Origin: Evansella sp. LMS18
GTDB lineage: Bacteria > Bacillota > Bacilli > Bacillales > Salisediminibacteriaceae
Direction of reading: 5' to 3'
Assembly: GCF_024362785.1 (NCBI RefSeq)
Contig: NZ_CP093301.1
Location: forward strand, 744,001 to 808,000
Length of the DNA stretch: 64,000 bases
The position numbers and the translations under genes are program-made. This document shows positions 36,732 to 45,219 of this stretch, piece by piece. The first letter of the stretch is position 1. Every line of letters begins with the position of its first letter. A model generated the notes under the pieces. It did no database searches. It saw only the letters and a program-made list of their open reading frames with translations, and was not told the DNA's origin.

Positions 36732-37967
36732 CTAGTAAAACAAATGCACCATTGCAGTTTCTCCTTTAAGAAGCCCTTCCTTCTTTTCCGGAACTTCCAG
36801 CAGGCCGTCACTTTCCACAAGTGTCTTAATTAACCCCGATTTCCCCAGGACAGGTACTGCCGTCCAGCCATCGCCCTCTTTTTCCAGTCTTACTCTTAAA
36901 AAGTCTGTTCTTCCTGGACCGGAGTGAATATTCTGGCTTACTTTCGCCTTTACAGCCAGCTCAGAAACATCACTCTCCCCCTGAAGGCGGGAAAGCATTC
37001 GCCTGCCGAACAACTGGTAGATAACCATGGCGGAAGCAGGATGACCTGGCAGCCCGAGTACAGGCTTTCCTGAAGATACGGAAAAAATCGTTGGTTTACC
37101 AGGCTTTACCGAAATTCCATGCACAAGGATGCCAGGATCCCCGTTCCCCAGGTTCTTGATCACTTCTGTCGTATAATCCCTTTCTCCAACAGAACTGCCG
37201 CCGGAAATTACGACAGCATCGCAGCTGTCAAACAGCTCTTTCGCCTTATTGTAAAAATCATCGTACTCATCTTTCGCGATAGTGCTTGTAACAGTTTCAT
37301 ATCCCCATTGCTTCGTAAGCGCAGGGATGGTAACTCCATTTACATCACGGATTTGTGCTCCGTTAATTTCTCTCGTATTAAATGGGACGATTTCATCCCC
37401 TGAGGAAAGATAGCCTATTTTCAGCCGTTTTTTTACGTTTACTTCCGCAATCCCGAGAGAAGCTAATGCTCCAAGCTCCTGAGGACGAAGTGATTTTCCG
37501 GCCGGAAGCAGCTCTTCGCCGGTTCTCACATCTTCCCCTTCAAGGATAATATTTTCATTTTTTGAAACAGATCTGTATACGTTCAAGACATCTTCCATCG
37601 CTTCACAATCTTCAATCATAACCACTGCATCTGCGCCTGGAGGTAGCATTCCTCCTGTCGGCACATAAATGGCTTCACCTGTGGAGACAGCTTTTTCACT
37701 CGTTTCCCCCATAAGGACCTCTCCGGTTACGTTGAGAAAAGCAGGAAGTGTCTCGTTGGCCCCGAATGTGTCACTGGCCTTTACTGCGTAGCCGTCAACT
37801 ACTGAACGGGAAAAACCAGGGACGTTCTCTTCTGCTGCAACAGCTTCAGCCAAAACACGTCCGGCCCCTTCTTCCAGAGGAATTTTTTCCGACTCGGAAA
37901 CAGGTTTTATTTGATCCTTCATTATTTGAATGACATTTTCTACAGACTGAACACGGAAAAATTTCAT
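36732..37967 (-). CDS. moeA: Molybdopterin molybdenumtransferase
   Basis: 411 residues. Inserts molybdate into adenylylated molybdopterin, giving Mo cofactor. MoeA N-terminal block PGFSRSVVDGYAVKASDTFG, then VPTGGMLPPGADAVVMIED, and the MPT-binding segment VVISGGSSVGERDYT, GISVKPGKPTIFSV and LGLPGHPASAMV are present. AGGAGGCAGTT precedes the ATG. It is the gene directly upstream of a MoeA fusion, with 15 bases between them, so the two are probably co-expressed and may form a pair of different specificities. Confidence 0.94.
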   Translation of the reverse strand: MKFFRVQSVENVIQIMKDQIKPVSESEKIPLEEGAGRVLAEAVAAEENVPGFSRSVVDGYAVKASDTFGANETLPAFLNVTGEVLMGETSEKAVSTGEAIYVPTGGMLPPGADAVVMIEDCEAMEDVLNVYRSVSKNENIILEGEDVRTGEELLPAGKSLRPQELGALASLGIAEVNVKKRLKIGYLSSGDEIVPFNTREINGAQIRDVNGVTIPALTKQWGYETVTSTIAKDEYDDFYNKAKELFDSCDAVVISGGSSVGERDYTTEVIKNLGNGDPGILVHGISVKPGKPTIFSVSSGKPVLGLPGHPASAMVIYQLFGRRMLSRLQGESDVSELAVKAKVSQNIHSGPGRTDFLRVRLEKEGDGWTAVPVLGKSGLIKTLVESDGLLEVPEKKEGLLKGETAMVHLFY

Positions 37968-37987
37968 AACTGCCTCCTGAATGAAAG

Positions 37988-38617
37988 TTAATTGGTAGAT
38001 TTGTCAGCAGCAAATTTATAATCTTCAGGCCGGTTCATATTAAAGAAAGCATCAGCGATTTCCTTTTTGCTGAACCCGACTTCGTAAAATTCCTGTTCTG
38101 TGACTTCACAGACTAAAAGCTGTTCAAGGGCATCTTTGATTCTCAGCCTGTCCTGGGAAAGACACTCTTCCACCACTGGAAGAACCGATGCTCTGTAAGC
38201 CGCAAACAAAGGATGCAGCCTCCCGTCGATGAGCGGGACAACAGCGTCTGCTTTTTGGTTTTTTGTAAGCTCTGCCAGGTACCTGGCAGCTTTTTCATTA
38301 AAAAAAGGAAGATCACATGCTGCTACTATATTCCATTCTGCAGAGGAGGCGGTTATTCCTGCCTGTATGCCTGCAAGAGGGCCCTTACCTTTTACGGCAT
38401 CCTCCGTAAGCGTGGTATTCAAATACTTGTATAACTCTGGTGTGTTAGTCACAATAATAACTTCACTGGTGATCCCCGACATTTTTTCAGTAAGCCGCTC
38501 TATATTTTTACGTCCATTGATTTCAAGGAAAGCTTTATCTTTCCCCATGCGGCTTGATTTTCCGCCTGCGAGAATAATTCCATTGATATCAGTTCCTGCA
38601 CCTGTCGCTTCCATCAT
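37988..38617 (-). CDS. mobA: Molybdenum cofactor guanylyltransferase
   Basis: 209 residues. MobA attaches GMP to Mo cofactor, making the bis-guanine-dinucleotide form that formate dehydrogenases use. NTP-transferase motif ILAGGKSSRMGKDKAFL near the N-terminus, KGPLAGIQAG and the metal site AACDLPFFN are clear. The ATG shares one base with the fdhE stop (TAATG), so the genes are translationally coupled. The fusion of accessory and cofactor genes in one run is what supports the role in this cluster. Confidence 0.94.
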   Translation of the reverse strand: MMEATGAGTDINGIILAGGKSSRMGKDKAFLEINGRKNIERLTEKMSGITSEVIIVTNTPELYKYLNTTLTEDAVKGKGPLAGIQAGITASSAEWNIVAACDLPFFNEKAARYLAELTKNQKADAVVPLIDGRLHPLFAAYRASVLPVVEECLSQDRLRIKDALEQLLVCEVTEQEFYEVGFSKKEIADAFFNMNRPEDYKFAADKSTN

Positions 38618-39408
38618 TAATGCTCCTCGCCATAACCTTCGTCCTGCGCGATAAAATCAAGATGGATTGTTTCCAGATCAAGGAGTGCCGCCTGTTTACC
38701 TCGAGACTGCCTGTCTATCTTTACAAGTTTAAGGTAATTCCTGCATGACTTGCATACTTCTATCGATGTGTTTTCTTCCTCTTCCACATTAATGTAAAAA
38801 AGATTTTCATGCTTGTCATTGCCGCAATGGACACATTGGAGGCGTTTCTGTTTCCATTCTGATTCACAGCGTGGACAGTGGAGGATTTTCTGGCCGTCTT
38901 TTTTAAGCTTGCCTATCCTTGATGGCTCACCACAGCAAGGGCAAGAGCCCATTACTTCCATTTCATCAATAAATGGGGCACATGCATCAGCGATCACTTG
39001 CATAAACGGCCTTAAAGCCTGCTCCGCAATAAAGTGGGGCAGCCATTCAGAAACCTCTTTATCTTTTGAAAACTGATAAAAATATTCCGTGTCAAATTTA
39101 ATTGCCCCGTTGATCCATTCATCCAGGTCTTCCAGTGTCAGCGTTTCAATTAAAACTTTATTATCATTGGAAAGTTCCTCATTACTTTCATTCAGTACTT
39201 GTGTTATTTTCATTACTGCATCTTCGTATAATTTAACTGGTACAGGAGTGGAATTCAGCTGGGGAACAACCGGAATGTTCTTTTCGAGTTCCTCTTTATC
39301 AATAGCGAATTCCAGCTCCTGCTCCAGGTTTTTCTTTATTTGCTTCTGGGCTTCCATAATGTTTTTCTGTAATGTGAGATATTCTTCGGAAACTGCGTTT
39401 GGATTCAT
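38617..39408 (-). CDS. fdhE: Formate dehydrogenase accessory protein FdhE
   Basis: 263 residues. FdhE binds the catalytic subunit during assembly on the way to the Tat pathway. It has a mostly helical N-terminal half and a C-terminal rubredoxin-like part with zinc- or iron-binding pairs: CPCCG, CPRC, CVHCG and CKSC. The ribosome site GGGGTG precedes the ATG by eight bases. It lies between the FDH subunit genes and mobA, and overlaps the mobA start by one base. A hairpin in the preceding gap could modulate its expression relative to the structural genes. Confidence 0.92.
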   Translation of the reverse strand: MNPNAVSEEYLTLQKNIMEAQKQIKKNLEQELEFAIDKEELEKNIPVVPQLNSTPVPVKLYEDAVMKITQVLNESNEELSNDNKVLIETLTLEDLDEWINGAIKFDTEYFYQFSKDKEVSEWLPHFIAEQALRPFMQVIADACAPFIDEMEVMGSCPCCGEPSRIGKLKKDGQKILHCPRCESEWKQKRLQCVHCGNDKHENLFYINVEEEENTSIEVCKSCRNYLKLVKIDRQSRGKQAALLDLETIHLDFIAQDEGYGEEH

Positions 39409-39461
39409 TTCTGCACACCCCGTTGTCCTTAGTTAATAGTTTAATTATATCTTTCGAAAGG

Positions 39462-39490
39462 AAAGGCTGTCCACGCCGGGACAGCCTTTT
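39462..39490. terminator. Hairpin between the FDH structural genes and fdhE
   Basis: AAAGGCTGTCC and GGACAGCCTTT form an 11-bp stem. On the leftward transcript a modest T-rich stretch follows, so it may be a partial terminator that lowers fdhE-tatA expression relative to the subunits. Confidence 0.6.
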
Positions 39491-39509
39491 CTCTTTTAGT
39501 ACCCGGGCA

Positions 39510-40208
39510 TCATGCCCCTTTTGACTTGTCTTTCTCTTCTTTTATTTCGCCTTTTTTCACCATTTCATCGTACCAGACACCGTGATGCTCTTTCGCGTAG
39601 CTGATTGGAACATCCCCTTTTGTCATCCCTCTCATGGAAGCCTTGGAGTTTGGATGGCCTATACTCAGGAAGATGTGGCCGACTACTACTGCTAAAGCAA
39701 GCCCGAAACCTATATTGTGAATTGGATAGGCCCACTGGACGATGCCTGATGAGAATGCTCCCGGAAACCACATAACAAACCCGGAACCGATCAGCATAAG
39801 CGTACACATAATTGTCAGCAGGGAATTAAGTTTTTCACCGGCATTGAAGAAGTCCTGTTTTGGTACCTTCGACTTCCCGAGGAAGAATTCCTTTGGAAAA
39901 GCCAGCAAAAATTGAAAATCTTTCTTTTCCCACTTTAAAATGTTCTTTGCCCAGTTTTTAAACCCGGCGAAGTCAAAAATGATCAGCAGGAATAATGGGA
40001 CAATAAACAGGACGGCAAAGATTCTGTGAAGCAGCCTTGCCATTTCCGGGCCGCCGAATACTGGGTAAAGCCAGTTAAAAAAGTCTGTGTATAAAGGCAA
40101 AGCTGTTATATACAGTGCAAAGAATGCAAACGCATTTACCCAGTGGGAGATAATAAATGCTTTAGAAAAACGTTTAACAGTTCTTTCATTACTGTTTTGT
40201 TTCTTCAT
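39510..40208 (-). CDS. Formate dehydrogenase gamma subunit, cytochrome b
   Basis: 232 residues with four membrane segments, the FdnI/FdoI-type cytochrome b. It anchors the complex and moves electrons from the FeS subunit to the quinone pool. Candidate haem-ligand His lie in ISHWVNAFAF, LLHRIFAV, IHNIGFGL and VVVGHIFLSIGH. The ATG follows GGAGGAGAAATAA and overlaps the beta-subunit gene by 20 bases. The C-terminal tail KKGEIKEEKDK is cytoplasmic or exposed. The subunit completes a three-subunit, quinone-reducing, Fdn-like enzyme. Confidence 0.93.
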   Translation of the reverse strand: MKKQNSNERTVKRFSKAFIISHWVNAFAFFALYITALPLYTDFFNWLYPVFGGPEMARLLHRIFAVLFIVPLFLLIIFDFAGFKNWAKNILKWEKKDFQFLLAFPKEFFLGKSKVPKQDFFNAGEKLNSLLTIMCTLMLIGSGFVMWFPGAFSSGIVQWAYPIHNIGFGLALAVVVGHIFLSIGHPNSKASMRGMTKGDVPISYAKEHHGVWYDEMVKKGEIKEEKDKSKGA

Positions 40209-41028
40209 TTATTTCTCCTCCTTCCTCAGTATCATGGCCGTGCCCATCTTTATTGAACAGCTTGTTCGTTATGAATCCTGTGAAAACCGCCATAGTTGTC
40301 ACACCAAGCAGCGCTTTTCCTAATGGCTGGGCATAATCTTTCCACACTACCGCAGAGGTCGGCACCTTCGGGTTCGGAGGCAGATCATACACTTCCGGAG
40401 GATGAGCGAGCAGGTAAATCATGTTCGTTCCATCCACACCAGGCGGATCGTAAATCTGGGCATCCGGGTAAGTGAGCTTCGCTTCTTCAAGACGCTCTTT
40501 AGCAAGCTCAAGCATTTCTTCTTTCGTACCGAAAACGATTGCGTCCAGAGGACATGTAACAGCACAGGCAGGCTCAAGGCCTTCATGAATTCTGTCGTTA
40601 CACATATCACACTTCTGAGCCCGCTCAACTTTCTCCCCTTCATCGTTAACATACTCGGCGAGTTCCACAATTCCAAATGGGCAGTTCTGTACACAATACG
40701 TACAACCGACACATTTCTCCTGGTCGATGACTACGTTACCCATGTCCGTAGTAGTGATAGCTACTTCCGGACAAACCTTAACACAGGCAGCCTCTTCACA
40801 ATGCATACAAGCCTGATGGCGGAAAAGCCATTCAAAACCACCGCTATTATTCTCGTATTCTTTCATCTGCAGTACGTTCCATGTTTTCCCGTTAGGTTTA
40901 TCGTGAGACTGGTAGCTGCCTTGATAGTCTCTCGTATCCACAGGAAGGTCGTTCCAGTTTTTACATGCCACCATACAGCCGCGGCAGCCAGTACAAATCG
41001 TTACGTCTACTAATTTAGCATAGGCCAT
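40189..41028 (-). CDS. Formate dehydrogenase beta subunit, four [4Fe-4S] clusters
   Basis: 279 residues. Ferredoxin-like electron carrier between the catalytic subunit and the cytochrome b. Four cysteine groups are visible: CTGCRGCMVACKNW, CMHCEEAACVKVCP, CVGCTYCVQNCP and CDMCNDRIHEGLEPACAVTCP. One C-terminal membrane helix (KALLGVTTMAVFTGFITNKL) anchors it, as in FdnH. The ATG lies two bases after the catalytic-subunit stop with AAGGAGGG upstream, so the subunits are co-translated. Residues near the start are typical of the family (MAYAKLVDVTICTGC). Confidence 0.95.
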   Translation of the reverse strand: MAYAKLVDVTICTGCRGCMVACKNWNDLPVDTRDYQGSYQSHDKPNGKTWNVLQMKEYENNSGGFEWLFRHQACMHCEEAACVKVCPEVAITTTDMGNVVIDQEKCVGCTYCVQNCPFGIVELAEYVNDEGEKVERAQKCDMCNDRIHEGLEPACAVTCPLDAIVFGTKEEMLELAKERLEEAKLTYPDAQIYDPPGVDGTNMIYLLAHPPEVYDLPPNPKVPTSAVVWKDYAQPLGKALLGVTTMAVFTGFITNKLFNKDGHGHDTEEGGEINEETKQ

Positions 41029-41030
41029 CT

Positions 41031-44018
41031 TTAAGCCCTCCTTACGTCACAAAGGAATGCTTTGTATTCCGGGATCATCGTATTTGCATCCCCTATATGC
41101 GGTGTTAAATAGTTTGCAATCGAACCAGTAGCAATTCCTTCATATCCATAATGCCAAGGCATACCTACGTGATGTACCATCTGGCCCCGAACATTGTAAG
41201 GCTTAAAGCGCTTAGTGACCATCGCGAACGCTTCAATTTCCCCGCGTGCTGAAGAAATGACAACTTTGTCTTTTTCCTTGATTCCTTTTTCTTTAGCAAG
41301 CTCTTCACTCAGTTCCACGAACATATGAGGCATAATCTCAGACGGCCACTCCAGGTTTCTCGTCATAGAACCTGATTGCCAGTGCTCTGTCAGACGATAT
41401 GTTGTAGCAACAATCGGGAATTCGGCAGCTTCTCCCTTTTGGTTCATCTCCCCGCCCCAAATCTTCACTGCCGGGTTCAGCTGAACACTGGAGAAAGCAT
41501 TTGGAACCGGGCTTTCGTATGGCTCATAATGCTCTGGAAACGGCCCTTCCGCCATCCCTGCTGCAAATAGTCCGCCTTTCCCATCAGGAAGCATGATGAA
41601 TGGGTTTTCCCACCCTGGATCTGATGGTGAAGTAGCGACACCAAAGTCAGGAACATCATTGCCTGTCCATGTTTCCGCTGCTTTGTCATACCAGATTCCT
41701 TCTTTATCGCTGCTCCATGGCTTACCATTCAGGTCAGCGGATGCGCGGTTATAAAGGATTCTTCTGTTAGCTGGCCATGCATAAGACCAATTCAGGTAGT
41801 TTTCCATCCCTGTATCTTTGTCATCTCTTCGTTTCGCATAGTTTTTCTCTTCTCCAGGTGCTGCGTCAGGATAGAATCCAGCATAAATCCAGTTTCCGCT
41901 GGATGTGGTGCCATCATCTTTAAGGTCTGCAAAATGGTTTACTGTTCTTCCGGTATTCAGATCATATCCATTTATCTCCCGGTTGACTAAATCCATGTCA
42001 GGGTAATCTGAATCCCCAAAACTCCAGTCCATTGCTTTAAATGGCTTAGCAATTTCGCTGTTATCGTTTTGATATAACTTCTGGAGCCTTAATGCAAGAT
42101 TATGGGCAAACCATGAGTCTGATCTGGAATCGTCCTTCGGATCAATTGCCTTCCAGCGATACTGCATCCAGCGTCCACTGTTAGTCACAGACCCTTCTTT
42201 TTCAAAAGGACCAGCGGCAGGGAGCATAAACACTTCTGTCTGCACTTCTGCCGGGTTGCTTCCAGCCTTTTCTTTCCAGAATGCAGCTGTTTCTGTTTCC
42301 CAGAGATCCATAGCTACAAGCCAGTCCAGCTTCTGGAGTGCGGCTCTTACTTTTCTCACGTTAGCACCGCCGACCATCGGGTTCTGTCCCCAGATGAGCA
42401 TTCCCTTAATATCTCCGTCGTACATAGATTCAAATAAGGAAATATGGGAATAGTTCCTGCGGCCTTTCGGGAAAAAGTCATATCCAAAATCGTTTGCTTT
42501 CGTTGCATTCTTTCCGTATTGCGCTTTCAGATAGCTTGCCAGAAACTTTGGTTTATTTGACCAGAATCCGGCTGCTGGAGTTTCATTTTCATTATAAGCA
42601 GCAAGAGACTTATGCTTCTCAGATTGTGTTGGAGCGCCAATATAGCCTGAAATAAGATGGAATAACAATCCGAAGTCCGTGGAACCTTGTACGTTACATT
42701 CTCCACGCATCGCATTTACTCCGCCTCCAGGTCTTCCGATATTTCCAAGAAGAAGCTGGAGCATTCCGTAAGCTCTTATGTTCTGGGAACCTACTGTGTG
42801 CTGTGTTGTTCCCATCGCATACATAATCGTTCCTGTTTTACCCTTCGCGCCAGTGCTGCAGAAAGCTTCTGCTACTTTCAGATAATCTTCTTTCGGAGTA
42901 CCTGTCACAGAACAAACGGTGTCCACATCATAGCGGCTGAAATGGTCTTTCATCATTTGGTAAACCGTTCTTGGATGGGATAGTGATTCATCTTTGATGA
43001 CGTTTCCTTCCTCATCCCGCTCGAACACCCAGGTGGATTTTTCATAGCTTCGGCTGTCTTCGTCATAACCGGCGAAGATTCCGTCTTCAAAATCAAAGTC
43101 TTCACTTACTATAAATGCCGCGTTTGTAAACTTCCTTACATATTCTTCATGATACAGCTTGTTTTCCAGTACGTAGTTTATCAATCCGCCAATAAAAGCG
43201 ATATCTGTACCTGAACGCATTGGTGCGTAAATATCTGAAACGGCAGCAGTTCTCGTAAAACGAGGGTCTACTGTAATCAGTGTACCGCCATTCTTTTTCG
43301 CTTTAGTTACATATTTCATACTGATCGGATGGTTTTCGGCAGGGTTCCCTCCGATTACCAGCATACAGTCACTGAACTGAATATCGTTCCAGTGGTTTGT
43401 CATTGCGCCACGACCTAATGTAGGTGCCAGACCGGCAACCGTAGAGGAGTGTCATATCCTCGCCTGGTGCTCAATATTAGTTAAGCCCAGGCTGCGCATT
43501 AATTTTACGATCAGGTAACATTCTTCATTCTCAAGCGCTGCACCGCCCAGGTTGGCAATTGCTTCTGTACGGTTTACAGGCATTCCGTCATCGTGTGTAA
43601 CAAAGGATTTATCACGGGTTTCCTTGATTTTTTCAGCGATTCTGTCAAGCGTCCAGTCCCAGTCTTTCTCTTCCCACGTATTGCTGCCTGGTGCCCGGTA
43701 CATAGGTTTCTTCACTCTTCTGTCTGAAGTAAAAAGCTGTCTGACAGAGTTTCCTTTACTGCAAAGTGTGCTTCTGTTAATCGGGTGATCCGGATCCCCT
43801 TCCGTATACACCACATCGTCATTTTTCACATGAACCAGAATACCGCAGCCAACAGAACAATACGGACATATGGTCGGCGTCACTTTCGATTCTGCGATTT
43901 TAAGTTCTTTTGACGCAGCCTGAGCTTTCTTCGGATCGAAACCAAGTTCGATTACCGCGAGAGTAGCCGCTGTTGCACCTGACAATTTCAGAAACTGTCT
44001 GCGTGTAACTTCAATCAT
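41031..44018 (-). CDS. Selenocysteine-containing formate dehydrogenase catalytic subunit, Tat-exported
   Basis: Single 995-residue gene read through an in-frame UGA at 43452-43454 as selenocysteine 189. Around it the protein reads EHQARI-U-HSSTVAGLAPTL, the FdnG active-site pattern (EHQAR(V)-U-HGPTVA). A twin-arginine signal opens the protein (VTRRQFLKLSG). A [4Fe-4S] site, CPYCSVGCG...CSKG, and molybdopterin-family segments follow. It oxidises formate to CO2 with a bis-MGD molybdenum or tungsten cofactor, selenium being a metal ligand. SD GAGGGGGAATATCA precedes ATG 44018. A SECIS element follows the UGA. Sec insertion also needs selA/B/C/D, not in this window. Automated tools would call two genes, 43452-44018 and 41031-43403. 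Confidence 0.93.
43423..43454 (-). promoter_or_regulatory. Bacterial SECIS element with the Sec UGA codon
   Basis: UGA (43452-43454) is followed by 11 bases, then GGTTGCCGGTCTGGCACC (43423-43440) on the sense strand. GGT/ACC and GCC/GGC pair with a bulged U and an apical GGTCT loop. This matches the SelB-binding SECIS of E. coli fdhF (GGTTGCAGGTCTGCACC), including the 11-base distance, recalled from the literature. Confidence 0.9.
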
Positions 44019-44127
44019 TGATATTCCCCCTCATCTTACTATCCTTTATGAATAACCACCGAAGCCTTATGAACAAAGCCTTCAACGGGTTATTTCCCTG
44101 ATTAACCCCAAACTCCCGTTTCGATAA

Positions 44128-44877
44128 TCACGATCCCGCAGTGGTAACCGTTTTCAAATCGTTATAAATCTTCCCATGATTCGTATATACTACCGTCATC
44201 TTTCCCCTTATATATCCTACAACTTCAATCCCCAGGAATTTCGCAAGCTGTACTGCCTGTTTTGTTGCTGCTGTTCTGCTTCCCACAATGCCAAATCCGA
44301 ATCTTGCAGATTTAGAGAGCATTTCATAGGAGATACGGCCTGTTGTAATCAAAATAAGCTTGCTGGCATCCAGGTCTTCCCGTATTGCATAGCCGATTAT
44401 TTTATCAACAGCATTATGCCGCCCAATATCTTCCCTGACGAAAATCTCCCCATTTTCGAGAACAATACATGCCCCATGCATCCCCCCTGATTCGTTATAC
44501 ATTGGTGAAGCTTTCGCAAATTCATGCCGCTTTTTTAACATGTATGATAAAGGCAGAACCTGGGTTGTATGGATTTTCGGAAATCTTTTCACATCTGTCA
44601 TGGAAAAAAACGTGACTCCGTTGCCACAGCCGGCGGTAACATGTTTTTTCTTCTTCAACACTTTCCTGAGTAATGTCTCATCTGTTAATGAGACATAAAT
44701 TCTGTTATCAGCTATTTTCAGCTTTTGTACTTCCCCGGCTTTATTAATGATCCCTTCAGTAAACAAGTGGCCGTATGCCCAGTCTTCCAGGTCGGCTTTC
44801 GTTAACTGGTACGTCCCGATTTCATTGCCTTCGACGATCAGGGTTACCGGGTATTCTTCAGGGCAGCATGTCCTCAT
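44128..44877 (-). CDS. fdhD: Formate dehydrogenase accessory sulfurtransferase FdhD
   Basis: 249 residues. FdhD passes sulfur from a cysteine desulfurase to the Mo cofactor of formate dehydrogenase. LTDETLLRKV and VFVREDIGRHNAVDKIIGYA (read EIFVREDIGRHNAVDKIIGY here) and ILITTGRISYEML, FGFGIVGSRTAAT are strong family blocks. The catalytic loop reads TAGCGNG, with one Cys rather than the CGxC pair seen in E. coli FdhD. AAAGGGGGAGG precedes the ATG by six bases. It is the first gene of the FDH/Mo cluster; the FNR-type box lies 85 bases upstream of its start. Confidence 0.93.
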   Translation of the reverse strand: MRTCCPEEYPVTLIVEGNEIGTYQLTKADLEDWAYGHLFTEGIINKAGEVQKLKIADNRIYVSLTDETLLRKVLKKKKHVTAGCGNGVTFFSMTDVKRFPKIHTTQVLPLSYMLKKRHEFAKASPMYNESGGMHGACIVLENGEIFVREDIGRHNAVDKIIGYAIREDLDASKLILITTGRISYEMLSKSARFGFGIVGSRTAATKQAVQLAKFLGIEVVGYIRGKMTVVYTNHGKIYNDLKTVTTAGS

Positions 44878-44961
44878 ATAACCTCCCCCTTTCTTTTATT
44901 TAAATCTGTTAATATTAAATTAATAACTATCTAAATGGTATATTAGACAAAAGTAAATTTC

Positions 44962-44977
44962 TGTGACCTTCTTCACA
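44962..44977 (-). promoter_or_regulatory. Fnr/CRP-type operator upstream of the FDH cluster
   Basis: TGTGA-CCTTCT-TCACA is a perfect inverted repeat of the Bacillus Fnr consensus (TGTGA-N6-TCACA). On the minus strand a TATACC-like -10 lies at about 44937-44942, about 30 bases downstream of the box centre, consistent with activation from near -40. It suggests anaerobic induction of formate dehydrogenase. The rest of 44878-45219 holds nothing else recognised. Confidence 0.75.
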
Positions 44978-45219
44978 TCTGCAAATCTTTAAATTTTCTT
45001 TTCATGTCTCTTTCTCAGAAGCTGAAATTTACTCCCTGTTCAACATCTCAATCTTGAATCCCTTCATGTACCTAGGGTTCTGGCGTTTTTTTGAATGCAG
45101 CATTCGTAGCGGCCGGCTCGAAAAAGTTTAGATTTTACATAAGTAACCAAAAAAACATTCACAATTTGTTCATTTAAAAACTAATGTTTATCACTGAAAC
45201 ATATTAAAGGAGCGGACAG

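Noticed and set aside
43452-44018. Formate dehydrogenase subunit as a pseudogene broken by a stop
   Set aside because: The stop is UGA at the selenocysteine site, the frame is otherwise intact on both sides, and a SECIS element follows at the right distance.
44051-44094. AATAACC/GGTTATT stem between fdhD and the catalytic subunit gene
   Set aside because: Stem is imperfect and lacks a T run on the transcribed strand, so not called a terminator; may be only mRNA structure.
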